Source: Linum tenue | Taxonomy: Eukaryota; Streptophyta; Magnoliopsida; Malpighiales; Linaceae | NCBI GenBank assembly: GCA_946122785.1 | Contig: CAMGYJ010000008.1 | Coordinates: 11,867,475-11,931,474, forward strand | Direction: 5' to 3' | Length of the DNA stretch: 64,000 bases | In this document: piece by piece, positions 47,203 to 58,026 of the stretch | Numbering within the stretch: the stretch's first letter is position 1 | How the letters are laid out: each line of letters starts with the position of its first letter | Made by a program: the position numbers and the translations under genes | The notes under the pieces: model-generated | The model's input: the letters and a program-made list of their open reading frames with translations, nothing else | What the model was told of the DNA's origin: nothing | Database searches by the model: none

Positions 47203-49527
47203 ATGATGATGCAGAGGGTTATTGAAAGAGAAATGGTCACTACTACAATGATAGCTTTATCAGGTTTTTTAATCATGCTCTCAGCTGTGTGCAACACGGC
47301 TGAGGTGGCAGCATTGTCCTTCAGCTACAGCAGCTTCGATCAATGCAGCGACTCCATCAAGCTGTACGGAAAGGCATCTTGTATGAATTCCGGGATACAA
47401 CTGACCGGCTTCGGATATTACGTGATCGGCCAGGCCAGATACTTCAAGCCAATGCACCTCTGGGATGCCACCACGGGTGGTGTCGCCAGTTTCACTACCA
47501 CATTCACCTTTGATATCAGCAGTAATGTGGACAGTAACAATAATGGCAGTAGCAGCGAAGATGGGTCCTCATCGTGCTGTGACGGTCTGGCATTCTTCCT
47601 GGCACCGCGAAACTACAGCATCCCAGTGGGTGGGGGAGCCAGTGGAAGGTTGGGGCTTATATATGCTAACCTCACTTATGACTCTGCATCAGAGAATCCA
47701 TTTGTGGCGGTTGAGTTCGACACCTACAACAACGAGTGGGATGCGTGGAACGACAGCAGCCATGTTGGAATTAATATCAACTCTCTGCAGTCTGTTTCCA
47801 GCAAGAGATGGAATTATAATGGCAATGGTACTCATCGAATGCGTGCACGAATTTCCTACAATAAGGATGCCAAAACGATGTGCGCAAGCTGGTTTAGTAG
47901 TAGGGATGATAATGATCAGTTCGAGTTCGAGAACACCCTTTGCTATGGAGTTGATTTGACAAATTACTTGCCTGAACAAGTAGTCTTTGGCTTCACCAGT
48001 TCAACAGCTTGGAGGTCTCATTCCCACAACATCCGTTCCTGGTCGTTTAATTCTTCCGATCCAGTCACTGCTCGGGCCAACACCACCACTACTACTACAG
48101 CAACACCAACCGGGTCATCTGGAAGAAAAGGCAGAGACGATATAAAAAACTTGATCATTGGATTGTCCATACTAATATTGCTGGTCGGTCTTGCTCTTGC
48201 AGCAGTATGGTTCTGTGTGTATAGGCGTTTCTGTTGGAGGCAGAATGCGGATAAAAGTCTGTTGGCTGACCGCGAATTGGTTAGCGCACCCTTGCGTGGT
48301 GGTAGCGAGGGGCAAGACAGCACTAGTTCAGGTGGTGGTCTCATGAGACGACCTCGACCTCGACCTCTTCACAGGATCAATGCTGGAGCGAAATACATCC
48401 CACCGGATGTGGTTAGTCAAGCCACAAACGGTTTCATTGAGGTGTTGGGGAGAGGTGGGTTCGGTGAAGTTTACAAAGGAAAACTGGACGGTAGAGCTGT
48501 CGCGGTGAAGAAACTGTTCCAGGTGGTGGCGGCTGGTGGTGGGAGAGGGAACAAGGAGGGGTACATGGCAGAGTTAACCGTGATAACACAGTTGAAGCAC
48601 CACAATTTGGTTGAACTACTAAGATGGTCATGCGGCAACTTGGGTGAGCTCTACTTGGTCTATGACTACATGGAGAATGGCAGCTTGGACAGTCATCTAT
48701 TCAGTCAAGAGCCTGGCCATCAACCGCTCATATGGGAAATCAGGTTCCGAATCGCCAAGGATTTAGGTTCAGGGCTACTTTACTTGCACGGAGGGTGCAC
48801 TGAATGTGTGCTGCATAGGGACATCAAGCCCGCTAATGTTCTGTTGGATTCTGATATGAGAGCCAAGCTGTCTGATTTCGGACTGGCTCGTGTGGTGGGA
48901 CACGACGACCGTTCCCAGTCCTTGATCTACGGGAGCGAGGGATACCTCGCTCCCGAGGTATTGGAGACTGGGAAGTCAACTAAAAGCTCCGACGTCTTCA
49001 GTTTCGGGGTGGTGGCTCTGCAAATCGTTAGCGGGAAGTCGGCGTATGTTATCAACAATTCAGCCCAACGTCGTCACATTGTGGAGTGGGCATGGGGCCT
49101 ATATGGGGAGGGTCATGTTGAAGCTGTAGTAGACCCTAAGCTAAATGGTGTGTTTGTGGAGGAACAGGTCCGTCGTTTGTTGGAAGTGGGTCTTCACTGT
49201 GCTCACCCAGATCCCTCCCGCAGGCCTCGGATGAAGGACGCCATGGATGCACTGAACTTCAGTGATCCATTGGCATTGGCCCCTCTACCGTTGCAATATC
49301 CCACCTACCGTAGTTCCCAGGCCGGCCTCCTCCCATCGCTGTCGCGAATCCTTGAAGAATCGCCGGCAGTTTCCTCACTGCAGCAGCAGCTGCCAGTATT
49401 ATCATCATCATCATCATCCTCAGGAGTTGTTCCACCGGCACATGATCAGATTGACAGTTTTGATCAGCCTGTCTCAAGTGTCGCTAGAGCTCAGGGAGCT
49501 GTTTCCCGCCTCTATCGCACGGTCTAG
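47203..49527 (+). CDS. LECRK: L-type lectin receptor kinase (class IX-like)
   Basis: A single-exon membrane receptor kinase of about 774 residues. Order: signal peptide (about residues 15-38), legume-lectin domain (about 39-285, with DGLAFFLAP and VAVEFDTYNN), Thr-rich linker, transmembrane helix (about 315-340, NLIIGLSILILLVGLALAAV), then a Ser/Thr kinase domain (about 412-685). Kinase motifs are complete: glycine loop GRGGFGEV, lysine in VAVKKL, catalytic HRDIKPAN (RD type), DFG in LSDFGLARV and APE in GYLAPEV. The C-terminal tail is Ser-rich and low complexity. Such receptors sense extracellular signals at the plasma membrane, several in immunity. The ATG at 47203 follows an acceptor-like CAG; 47232 is a good alternative start directly before the signal peptide. 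No defect is seen. Confidence 0.95.
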   Translation: MMMQRVIEREMVTTTMIALSGFLIMLSAVCNTAEVAALSFSYSSFDQCSDSIKLYGKASCMNSGIQLTGFGYYVIGQARYFKPMHLWDATTGGVASFTTTFTFDISSNVDSNNNGSSSEDGSSSCCDGLAFFLAPRNYSIPVGGGASGRLGLIYANLTYDSASENPFVAVEFDTYNNEWDAWNDSSHVGININSLQSVSSKRWNYNGNGTHRMRARISYNKDAKTMCASWFSSRDDNDQFEFENTLCYGVDLTNYLPEQVVFGFTSSTAWRSHSHNIRSWSFNSSDPVTARANTTTTTTATPTGSSGRKGRDDIKNLIIGLSILILLVGLALAAVWFCVYRRFCWRQNADKSLLADRELVSAPLRGGSEGQDSTSSGGGLMRRPRPRPLHRINAGAKYIPPDVVSQATNGFIEVLGRGGFGEVYKGKLDGRAVAVKKLFQVVAAGGGRGNKEGYMAELTVITQLKHHNLVELLRWSCGNLGELYLVYDYMENGSLDSHLFSQEPGHQPLIWEIRFRIAKDLGSGLLYLHGGCTECVLHRDIKPANVLLDSDMRAKLSDFGLARVVGHDDRSQSLIYGSEGYLAPEVLETGKSTKSSDVFSFGVVALQIVSGKSAYVINNSAQRRHIVEWAWGLYGEGHVEAVVDPKLNGVFVEEQVRRLLEVGLHCAHPDPSRRPRMKDAMDALNFSDPLALAPLPLQYPTYRSSQAGLLPSLSRILEESPAVSSLQQQLPVLSSSSSSSGVVPPAHDQIDSFDQPVSSVARAQGAVSRLYRTV

Positions 49528-50090
49528 GACCGCGGTTTCCTGGTGTGATCGTTGCTGCGTGCGCGCTCTTTCATTCAGCAGGCTCCATGTTTGTTGGATT
49601 GCAAATTGGTAAAAGTGTGTCTGAGTTCATTCGACAAGGATATTTTTGTCCGGTTTCTGCTGCTGCACATTTGGTTATAACTTATTACCAATTTTGGTTG
49701 TATGAGTTGTGTATCCTTGTAATCAGTGTCTTTATTATAGGTACTTTACTATAAACACTTATGGATTCTGGTAGCCGCAACAGGTTACGGTTGAATTACT
49801 TTTTCTTGATGAGGAATGAATACAAGGTTTTCTGAGACAGAGAAATTCATCGAGAGAAAAAAAAAAAACCTTGTCTCTCTCCCCAATGCTGGTTTAATGT
49901 TGTGGTGTTGCATATGATAAGGTTAACATTTCCACCCAACTATCCATGTCAGGTACGAGGAAAATGTAGACAGTCGCATCCAACTGAATGTTGTTATTCA
50001 ACGAACAAAAAAAATGTTATTGTTGACTTCTTGTGCACTATGCTGAGCCGTAGAATTTCAGGATAACCAGTAACCACGAACATTTGGAAA
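49528..50090. other. 3' flank of the receptor kinase gene
   Basis: Probable 3' UTR and spacer. The stretch 49528-49740 is GC-balanced like transcribed sequence, after which composition falls back to AT-rich. No second gene is seen. Confidence 0.5.
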
Positions 50091-50195
50091 AAGTTAATCT
50101 GCGAACTTGAAGATTTATTAAAAGATATTAACTGATATCCAAAATATATGAACTAATATCCAAGTACTAAAGTATCCAAAGAACACATGCTAGCA

Positions 50196-50607
50196 GGGTT
50201 ATAGGTATAATATGCCCCCTCTACTATGACGTTTTAACAAATATGCCCCTCTACTATTTTTTTACATCAAACATGTCATTGTACTTTGGAAAACTGATCA
50301 AACATGCCCTTTTGTTCTTTAGAGTTTTTTTTTGTTCTCTTGTATTGCCAAATAATTATAATAATTTCACTTTGATGAGACCTAGAAAAATAAAGCAAGG
50401 TCAAAACTGACATTTCCCTCCTATTTATCGATGTCAGGTCGTCTAAATCTCGGTTCAACCATGATTTACGATTTTTTCAATGGAAATTTCAACTGAAGTG
50501 CATGTTTGATAGTTTTTCCAAACAGGGGCATATTTGATGTAAAAAATAGTAGAGGGGCATGTTTGATAAAACGTCATAGTAGAGGGGCATATTATACCTA
50601 TAACCCC
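50196..50607. mobile_element. MULE-type MITE nested in copy A
   Basis: TIRs of about 115 bp start GGGTTATAGGTATAATATG on both ends. Flanks ATGCTAGCA (50187-50195) and AGGCTAGCA (50608-50616) form a nine-base target duplication with one difference. 412 bp, no coding. Confidence 0.75.
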
Positions 50608-50897
50608 AGGCTAGCATTCAAAGTTTGCTAACTGATATCCACCATGAACCAACTATTATCCCAAATTCACAAACTAATATCTAAACAACACAGAATAGTA
50701 TCCAAACAACACATAATTAGTATCCAGATAACCCATAAGAGTATCCATATTGAATACTAGTTGGTTGATTGTGGATATTAGTTGGTATCTGCTATATGAA
50801 TACTAGTTTGTGATGTTTTGAATACTAGTCTGTACTATCTAGATACTTAGCAGACTTGGATATTAGTTCATACATTTTGGATATTAGTTAGTATATA

Positions 50898-51931
50898 GGA
50901 TTAATAGCATTTTGTACCCCTCTACTTTGATAAATTGACAAACATACCCTTCTTTAAAATTTTTGTACAAACATACCCTTCTAATATTAAATCGTAACAA
51001 GTTTACCCTTCCATCTAATTATCCGTTAAGTGACCGTTAGATAGATTGAGAAATGACCCAATTACCCCTCGTTTAGTCCTAATTTTTGTTTTAATTATTT
51101 TATATTTTATTATTTATATCCAAGAGATCAATTTATTAGAAAAAAAACCCTAAACTAACACTCCCCTAGCGTTTACTTCCTTCGCCGCCAAACCCCCATC
51201 CACCTCCCCTTTCCAAACCCTACGCCTCAACTCCTCTTCCTCCCCAGTTTCCTTCCGCCATCTCACCAATCGACAAGGCCTTCTCCCGTTGTTTGTTCCT
51301 TCCGCCGACGACGATAACGGCGGGATCAAACGGTTCCCTCCCACCGGCAGCGGCGTTGAGGAGGGGACGACGGAGGGGAGGAGGTGCTCTCTGATGGGGA
51401 AAATGCAGGGGACAAGAACAGGGTAGAGGCGATGATGGTGCTGGCGGAGGCGGGGAGGTTGCTGGAGAGACTGCCGAAGAACCTGGCGGTGGCGATTCAG
51501 GACGGGAGCATTTCGGGGTCGGTCGTTTCGAGGTTTTTGGAGCTGAAGAAATCGGGGATGATGTGGTGGCTGCTGCAGCTCAATGCGTTTAAGAAGAGGT
51601 TCTGGCGGATGATTTGTTCTTGGCGGTGGAGGAGCAGTGGGGGGCCGGCGTCGGAGGAAGCAGACGCATAGGAGAGTTAATTTAGGGGGTTTCTAATTAA
51701 TTGATCTCTTGGACATAAATAATAAAATATAAAATAACTAAAACTGAAATTAGAACTAAATGAGGGACAATTGGGTCATTTTCTAGTCTATTTAACGGTC
51801 AATTGATAATTAGATGGAAGGGTAAACTTGTTACGATTTAATATTAGAAGGGTATATTTGTACAAAAAATTTAGTAGAATGGTACGTTTGTTAATTTACC
51901 AAATTAGAGGAATACAAAATGCTATTAACCC
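50898..51931. mobile_element. Pack-MULE with a captured RETICULATA-related gene fragment
   Basis: TIRs of about 260 bp: the left starts GGATTAATAGCATTTTGTA and the right is its close reverse complement. Flanks TAGTATATA (50889-50897) and TGGTATATA (51932-51940) give a nine-base target duplication with one difference. The core 51165-51671 is GC-rich and coding-like, unlike the AT-rich TIRs, which is the Pack-MULE signature. Confidence 0.8.
51171..51671 (+). pseudogene. Captured N-terminal part of a chloroplast RETICULATA-related (DUF3411) gene
   Basis: The plus strand first reads a Ser/Thr/Pro-rich transit-peptide-like stretch without a start codon. After a frame change it reads a 95-codon segment (to 51671) with AMMVLAEAGR, LERLPKNLAVAIQDG, SGSVVSRFLELKKSG and WWLLQLNAFKKRF. 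This pattern resembles the conserved start of plastid RETICULATA-related proteins. Near 51605 the frame shifts again: the alternative frame continues with LADDLFLA, also a family motif. It stops before the membrane domain. Non-functional as a full protein. Confidence 0.6.
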
Positions 51932-51976
51932 TGGTATATACTGACTAATTTTCAAATTAGCCGAATAACTAGGCTG

Positions 51977-53323
51977 CATTTTGAGTTGAGTTTTGCTTAA
52001 ATGGGCTCAGACCAATTTCATCCCAGTTCAATTTTGAGGTATGCTGCAGAGCTCACGCTTTCGATACCAAACACCAAAAATGAAAAGTAACGAATGCATT
52101 GTGGGCTGAAATTGGTCAATCAAAATGGATTCGTAATTGGGCTTGATCTAGAGGGTTTGCACCTTTTCCCAAGCAAACGAATCAGGAAAAGATATATTTG
52201 TATAAATTGGACTACGCTGAGTAAACTTGTTCCACCCGTCGGAATGTCATTCAATTAGAATGTATTTTTATGTGTATTTAAAATTTTATATTATTTTAAA
52301 TGATGAATTTTGTATGATATTAAGGTGACATTGAAATTATTTTTTCATTTTCAAAATTCGTATAACTTTTCATCAATGATAAACATAGGAATCTTAATGG
52401 TTATAATCGTAGTTGTGAAATCGGTTTAAGACGTTGAGCCGACCAAGCAAGTGGTTGGAAGTTTAATTGGTTGATTGAGGTCCAACCCGTTTGAGTCGTT
52501 TTACACATTTTATAAATATATATTTATATATACGACAAAAATTTAGTAACTGGAAAGTTCTAACTTATATTTATTAAAACTCAAATTCCATAAAAAACAC
52601 CTATCTCAAGATCCACCCACCATCCCCTTGCCTCTCTCTTCTTCTCTCTCGAACAAACAGACCTTTGGTTTTGTAGAGCCCGTTTTGGAGCATGACTTTG
52701 GTCAGACCTAGTACAACCAGTCTTCCAATAGAGGTGTAACAATCTTGATTATAACACTCGCGAATAACCATTCATAACTTGTCTGTTTAATGATGTAGGT
52801 CACTTAGCTGCTTATGGTGGAAATGAAAATTGACATAACAAAAAAAGAGTTTGTCTGAAAAAGCGTAGCATAAATAGGAAACTCATGATCATAACCTTTA
52901 GTCAATATTTATATCTTTTGTTTTGAGAAACAATACATAAATAGCAATATCTAAACTTTAAAGTATTTTGCACGATACTGTCAATACAATAACAATATTA
53001 GTAAGAAAATAACATTTTCATCCATACTCTATGCAATAAAAAATTATTAACCAACTTACTTTAAATTTAGTTGAAGGCCAATTTTATTCACTCAGCAAAA
53101 AAATTAAACCTATCTTGTAGTACTGACCTTGTTAATGCACATGATCACATCAATGTGTCCATGAAAACTCCAGACGACTTTCATGATTTGTCTTGTATTG
53201 CGGTTATTTCATATTAACCTAAGTAACTATTAATGATACATATGGTCAATTACCTTATAACATTAAAGATTTAAATAATTGAAATATAGAAAAATTGGTG
53301 TTCAAGAAATTGTGTTCTTTTAA
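51977..53323. other. AT-rich spacer without genes
   Basis: No gene, RNA or repeat boundary was recognised. Confidence 0.45.
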
Positions 53324-53850
53324 GGCAAAATACACTTGTATAGACATAACTTTCACGTTCGTGACAAATATAGCCAAAACTATTCGAAAATACAAAATAG
53401 CCAATTCCGTCCATCTCTTTAACGGTGTTACTTAACAATCTGACTGGACTGACGGAATATGCTGAGTTGGTGACTTATGGTCCCCACCAACCCGATGTGG
53501 ATTAACATAAAAAAATTAAAATATAAAAAACATTATTCATATCATAATTTAGTTTAAAAACAAAAAAAAAAGGAAAAAATTGCAAACTTATATGGGCTCC
53601 ACCCACCGCCCAGCCTAGTTATTCTGCTAACCGCATAAGTTGTTAGTATATACTAACTAATATACAAAATGTATGAACTAGTATCCAAGTCTGCTGATTT
53701 TACTAAAGTATTTAGATAGCACATACTAGTATTCAAAACATCACAAACTAGTATCCAGATAGCAATAACACATACGAGTATACAGATAACACATAAGAAT
53801 ATCCACAATCAACCAACTAGTATTCAATATGGATACTCTTATGTGTTATC

Positions 53851-54355
53851 CAGGGGCGGAGCTACACAGGGCCTAAGCCCCCCTCCCCCCCAGAATTTCG
53901 AAAATCACGAAAGAATGTACGAGTATTCTGAAAATTACGAAGTAAATACAGGTTTTATAATAATGGCCGCAGGTTAAAAGGTATCTAAATAAGCTGATTA
54001 CCCTAGTGGAGTTGTCGTGGCTCTGTATCCAACAGGTCAGGGGTTCAATCCCCACTTATATCAGTTTTTCGGTTGGAATTTTTTACAATTTTATGGCTTT
54101 AATGGAAAAATTTTCCTCGATAAGTTTAACAAGAATGTCGGTTGGAATTTTTTACAATTTTATGGCTTTAATGGAAAAATTTTCCTCGATAAGTTTAACA
54201 AGAATGTCAATCTAATTATTTGACAAAACATCTCGTAAATTTTGATAATTCACACAATTAATTTATTTATATAATTATTTTGATTTTTGTCTAGTTACGA
54301 TAATATACCAAACATTTCCGGCCCCCCCAAACCCAAAATCCTAGCTCCGCCCCTG
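53851..54355. mobile_element. hAT MITE with CAGGGGCGGAGCTA TIRs, nested in copy B
   Basis: The perfect 14-bp TIR CAGGGGCGGAGCTA at both ends and the perfect 8-bp target duplication GTGTTATC (53843-53850 and 54356-54363) fit hAT. 505 bp. Copy C has the uninterrupted sequence at this point. The inside contains a 69-bp perfect tandem duplication and a GGTTCAATCCC box. Confidence 0.88.
54071..54208. repeat. Perfect 69-bp tandem duplication in the hAT MITE
   Basis: 54071-54139 and 54140-54208 are identical, beginning GGTTGGAATTTTTTAC. The lack of differences indicates a very recent duplication. Small open frames spanning it are not considered genes. Confidence 0.9.
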
Positions 54356-54604
54356 GTGTTATCTGTATACTCTTATGTGTTATCCGTATACTAATTATGT
54401 GCTGTATGGATACTATTTTGTGTTGTCTAGATATTAGTTTGTGAATTTAAGATAATAGTTTATTCATGGTGGATATCAGTTAGCAAACCTTGAATACTAG
54501 TCTATGCTCTCTAGATACTTTAGTACTTGGATACTAGTTCATGTATTTTGGATATCAATTAGTATCTGCTAACGAATCTTCAAGTTAGCATATTAACTTT
54601 CCCC

Positions 54605-55325
54605 CCACAGGCCATCTTCCTCCTACTTTACATCTTCCCCAATTCAAACTCCACCCTAGTTTCTCGATTTTATCCACCACTACCACCGCCGCTCTCCCCT
54701 CTCCCTTTCTCGCTTATTCCTTTCCCCATTTATTCCCCCTTTATAAAAGACTACTCTGAATTCGGAGAGACTTAGGAATCTGCTGCTGGTACTACTTCCG
54801 CTCGCTCTCCCTGTCTGCGATATTCCATGGCCTTCGCTACCGTGACCAGCTTGGACTGCGGAAGCAACTCATCAAAACAGCATCCGACCACCGTTTGGCC
54901 CTCGCTGCCTCCCTCTCCTACTTCCATTCCTTTCACGATGTCGGCGTGGCTTCCGCAATTTCGTCGACGAGGAGCTCGTTCTAGGCACCTAATATGCTTC
55001 CCCTGGATGGCTGGATCCCCTATTCTCACCTTCCTCATAGTGACGACAAATCTAAACCCAGTTCCAAATACTCTTCTTGCACAACCTCGATTTTCCATTC
55101 CTTCGGTAGTGATGACAGCTACCATGGTAAGACCCAACCCAAGAAGATTAAGAAGAAGATTAAAAACCACAACCACGAATTTCACGGGCACGATGAAGAT
55201 GACGAAGATTGAGAATCAGTCTCCGCAACTGGTGGAGACGGCGAGGGAGCAGAGGGCGGAGCGGGGCGGTAGGTGGAGGAGAGGTACAAGATTAGGGATT
55301 TAGGGGATGGAGAGGTGGCTGGGAG
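54605..55325 (+). pseudogene. GC-rich gene-like centre of the composite element, possibly captured host gene
   Basis: CT-rich 5'-leader-like sequence with TTTATAAAAG near 54741 is followed by coding-like sequence from about 54827. One plus-strand frame reads LGLRKQLIKTASDHRLALAAS followed by a Ser/Asp-rich and a Lys/His-rich acidic part ending in DEDDED. The first stretch faintly recalls the N-terminal DUF630 helix of NRG2-type proteins, but this is a guess. A stop interrupts it near 54985. Position and composition suggest gene capture by the Mutator-like element. Confidence 0.35.
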
Positions 55326-55329
55326 GGGG

Positions 55330-56559
55330 AAAGTTAATCTGCTAACTTGAAGATTTGTTAGCAGATACTAACTGATATCTAAAATACATGAACTAGTATC
55401 CAAGCACTAAAGTATCTAGAGAGCACAGACTAGTATTCAAGGTTTGCTAATTGATATCCACCATGAATCAACTATTATCCCAAATTCACAAACTAATATA
55501 TAGACAACACAAAATAGTATCCATACAACACATAGTTAGTATCCAGATAACACATAAGAGTATCCATATTGAATACTAGTTGGTTGATTGTGGATATTAA
55601 TTGGTATCTGGTATCTGGATACTAGTTTGTGAAGTTTTGAATACTAGTTTGCGCTATCTAGATACTTTAGTAAAATCAGCAGATTTGGATAGGGGTGGAA
55701 GTTTGGGTTGTGGGTTGTGGATAATCCACAAACCGCACCAACCCGCACCTATTGTGAGTAGTGGGTTGGGTGTGGGTAGTAAACTAACGATTTTTGTGGT
55801 TAGTGGTTATCCACTACCCACCGTGGATAACCCACAAAATCCACAATAACCACACTAATTATATTTATTTAGTGAATTAACTTTATAATATAATAGTATG
55901 TGAAAAGTGCGAGGATAAAAATTAAAGTAGTCACCAAATAAGAAAGACACACCTAATTAGTTTTATGTAAGAATTTTTTAGTTTATAAACACTATAATCG
56001 ATAGAGTGGGGAATAATCAATTCATCAAAAGTGAACACCTTTTATAACTTTTATCAGTATGTTTTTTCTTTTGTGCGAAAAAAATACAAGATCATATTTA
56101 ATTGTCATATTTCACCCCTAGTCGGGGAAATATGAAATCACAGCTCTCTGACACTAAAGTTGAATACCAAACTCAAAAGAAAAATCTCCACGTTGAGTAA
56201 GATCGATGTACAAAATTGTATCTCCACGAACAACACAAGTGTATATCACTATAATCTAGTTACGAACAACAAATACGTTAGTGGCGACTAGAACTCTATG
56301 CTTGCAAAGATGCATTTTTGCGGGTAACCACACCCAACCCGCACAAACCCATAGTGGGTAGTGGTTACCCACTAACCACTGCGGTGCGGGTTGTGGGTAG
56401 CATAATTGTAAATTTGTGGGTGTGGGTACCCGCAAAATGTGGGGCGGGTAACCACATCCACCCCGATTTCCACCTATAGATTTGGATACTCGTTCATGCA
56501 TTTTGAATATTAGTTAGTATATACTAACAACTTATGCAGTTAGCAGAATAACTAGGCTG
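55330..56559 (+). mobile_element. Palindromic MITE family, copy C
   Basis: Starts AAAGTTAATCTGCTAACTTG and ends GAATAACTAGGCTG, about 433 bp without the hAT at 55690-56478. It preserves the empty site of the hAT in copy B (CCAGATAACACATAAGAG near 55540-55560). Confidence 0.72.
55690..56478. mobile_element. hAT-type element nested in copy C
   Basis: Ends TAGGGGTGGAAG and TTCCACCTATA form short imperfect TIRs. The 8-bp target duplication GATTTGGA is perfect (55682-55689 and 56479-56486). Subterminal regions carry many GTGGGT / ACCCAC and TGGTTA words. 789 bp without a transposase. Sister of the element split by the Helitron at 21499-38062. Confidence 0.85.
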
Positions 56560-56959
56560 AATTGGGAGAAGAGAGGGAAATGAGGAGAAAGGGAAGCGAA
56601 TAAAGAGATGATTGGGGGATAAGAGGGAAATGGGTTTTGGACAGAAGATTGTTGCTGGGGGAGGAGAGGTAGAAAAATATTTTGTGATTTTTTATAATTT
56701 AAATATTAATTATTATTGTAATTCAAAATGATGTGGCAATGATATACTGACTAGTCCCTGACGTGTGTGATGATTTGACATCCTAGTCAGCCTAACGTTA
56801 ACCTAACTGATGAAGTTTCTAACACCATTAAAGTTTCTAACGGAAATGGCTAAATTTGTCACACGACCATCCAATTTTTAGGCTATTTTGTTTTTTCGGA
56901 TAGTTATGGCTATATTTTTCACAAACGTGAAAGTTATGGCTATACAAGTGTATTTTGCC

Positions 56960-57760
56960 ATTATACATCACTTCTACTCATTCAATACTACAACTCAATG
57001 TGCAATATTCGAATCAATGATATTTGAGTAGCAATTATAAAATTATCCTCCATTTGTAAGATAGATATAAATTAAATTTATTATTAATATCAAATTAAAA
57101 TAATTCAAATATCAAATAACAAATAAAGTACTTACCAGAGAGTTAGTAGGCTAGCTAGCAGTACTGGAAAAGTAATATGGTTTTTAGATTTTAGTAGTTA
57201 AAAAGATACCAAACATTTCTTTAGGACAATTGGTAATGGTTGTTGTCTTTGTTTGGAAAGACCCATGGTTCAAATCCTGAGATTGATGTATTTTTATTCT
57301 TATAAATAAAAAATAAATAATGATTGTGAATACACAATTACCCTTCCTACTTTCGCTCTCGTTGCAACAAATTTGAATTACTGAATAACTGCCTCCAACT
57401 TTGCTATAATATATTTGTAGAAGTTGGAGTACCGCATACACCAAGTAAAAAAATGATATCAAAATCTTGAATTGGTCAGAGTTTGAGATATGATACTATA
57501 CTTTAACCCTTAAAGATTAAAATCTATGTCTTATTTGTATAAATCTTATCCAATAATACCAATTTAATCAGGAACAATAATCGACGGTTACGATTCATCG
57601 TAATACATGTAATAAATTACATGCACCATATTAGAGTTCATGGTTTACGATTTGGATAACAAGGACCTAGAGTTCACTTATTAAGGGTTACGGTATAGTA
57701 TCATACCCAAAGTCCTTTTAATTTGAGATCAAGATATCATTTTTCTTACATGGCGAACTT
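56960..57760. other. AT-rich spacer; possible SINE remnant near 57210-57310
   Basis: No gene. Near 57215-57285 the sequence has a TGGTAATGGTTG stretch and a perfect B-box-like GGTTCAAATCC about 40 bp later, the layout of a tRNA-derived SINE head. A tail and target duplication were not found, so this is weak. Confidence 0.25.
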
Positions 57761-58026
57761 TTACCCGGTGTACGATAGAAGGCAGGCACCACACACACAT
57801 ATAGAGCAATGGCTAGTTTATGCTATACGTCTACGTTTACACTTGATATATGTAATTTAATGTATTTTGATGAATCAAAACCGTCGTTATTTTATTACCC
57901 GGTGTACGATAGAAGGCAGGCACCACACACATATAGAGCAATGGCTAGTTTATGTTATACGTCTACGTTCACACTTGATATATGTAATTTAATATATTTT
58001 GATGAATCAAAACCATCGTTATTTTA
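57761..58026. repeat. Recent tandem duplication of about 133 bp
   Basis: Units at 57761-57894 and 57895-58026 begin TTACCCGGTGTACGATAGAAG. They differ by a two-base change in a CA run and a few substitutions. A 73-codon open frame spans both copies only because the unit length is a multiple of three. Confidence 0.85.

Larger units (their letters stand above)
50091..51976 (+). mobile_element. Palindromic MITE family, copy A, carrying two nested MULE elements
   Basis: Starts AAGTTAATCTGCGAACTTG and ends GAATAACTAGGCTG. Without the two nested elements (50196-50607 and 50898-51931) it is about 420 bp. Its sequence is a string of GATATTAGTT / AACTAATATC and TAGTATCC words in both orientations, matching copies B (53611-54600, inverted) and C (55330-56559). 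Confidence 0.7.
53611..54600 (-). mobile_element. Palindromic MITE family, copy B (inverted)
   Basis: Starts CAGCCTAGTTATTCTGCTAAC and ends ATTAACTTT. Reverse-complement relative of copies A and C, about 477 bp without the hAT element at 53851-54355. It preserves the empty site for the hAT found in copy C (the AAATCAGCAGA-TTGGATACTAG sequence near 53680-53700). Confidence 0.72.
53324..56959. mobile_element. Mutator-like composite element enclosing MITE copies B and C
   Basis: The left end GGCAAAATACACTTGTATAG is matched by the reverse complement of the right end, with similarity continuing for about 85 bp or more (CATAACTTTCACGT, ATAGCCA, ACAAAATAGCC). Inside are copy B (53611-54600) and copy C (55330-56559) as an inverted pair around a GC-rich centre (54605-55325), so most of the element is inverted-repeat DNA. 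No target duplication was found and no transposase is present. Confidence 0.6.

Noticed and set aside
47465..47959. Second plus-strand frame inside the lectin domain
   Set aside because: Shadow of the receptor kinase frame in another register.
53324..56959. Nine-base target duplication for the composite Mutator-like element
   Set aside because: Flanks TTCTTTTAA and ATTATACAT do not match. The element is called from its TIRs only.
57210..57290. tRNA gene
   Set aside because: It has a B-box-like GGTTCAAATCC but no convincing acceptor or anticodon stem. At most a SINE head.
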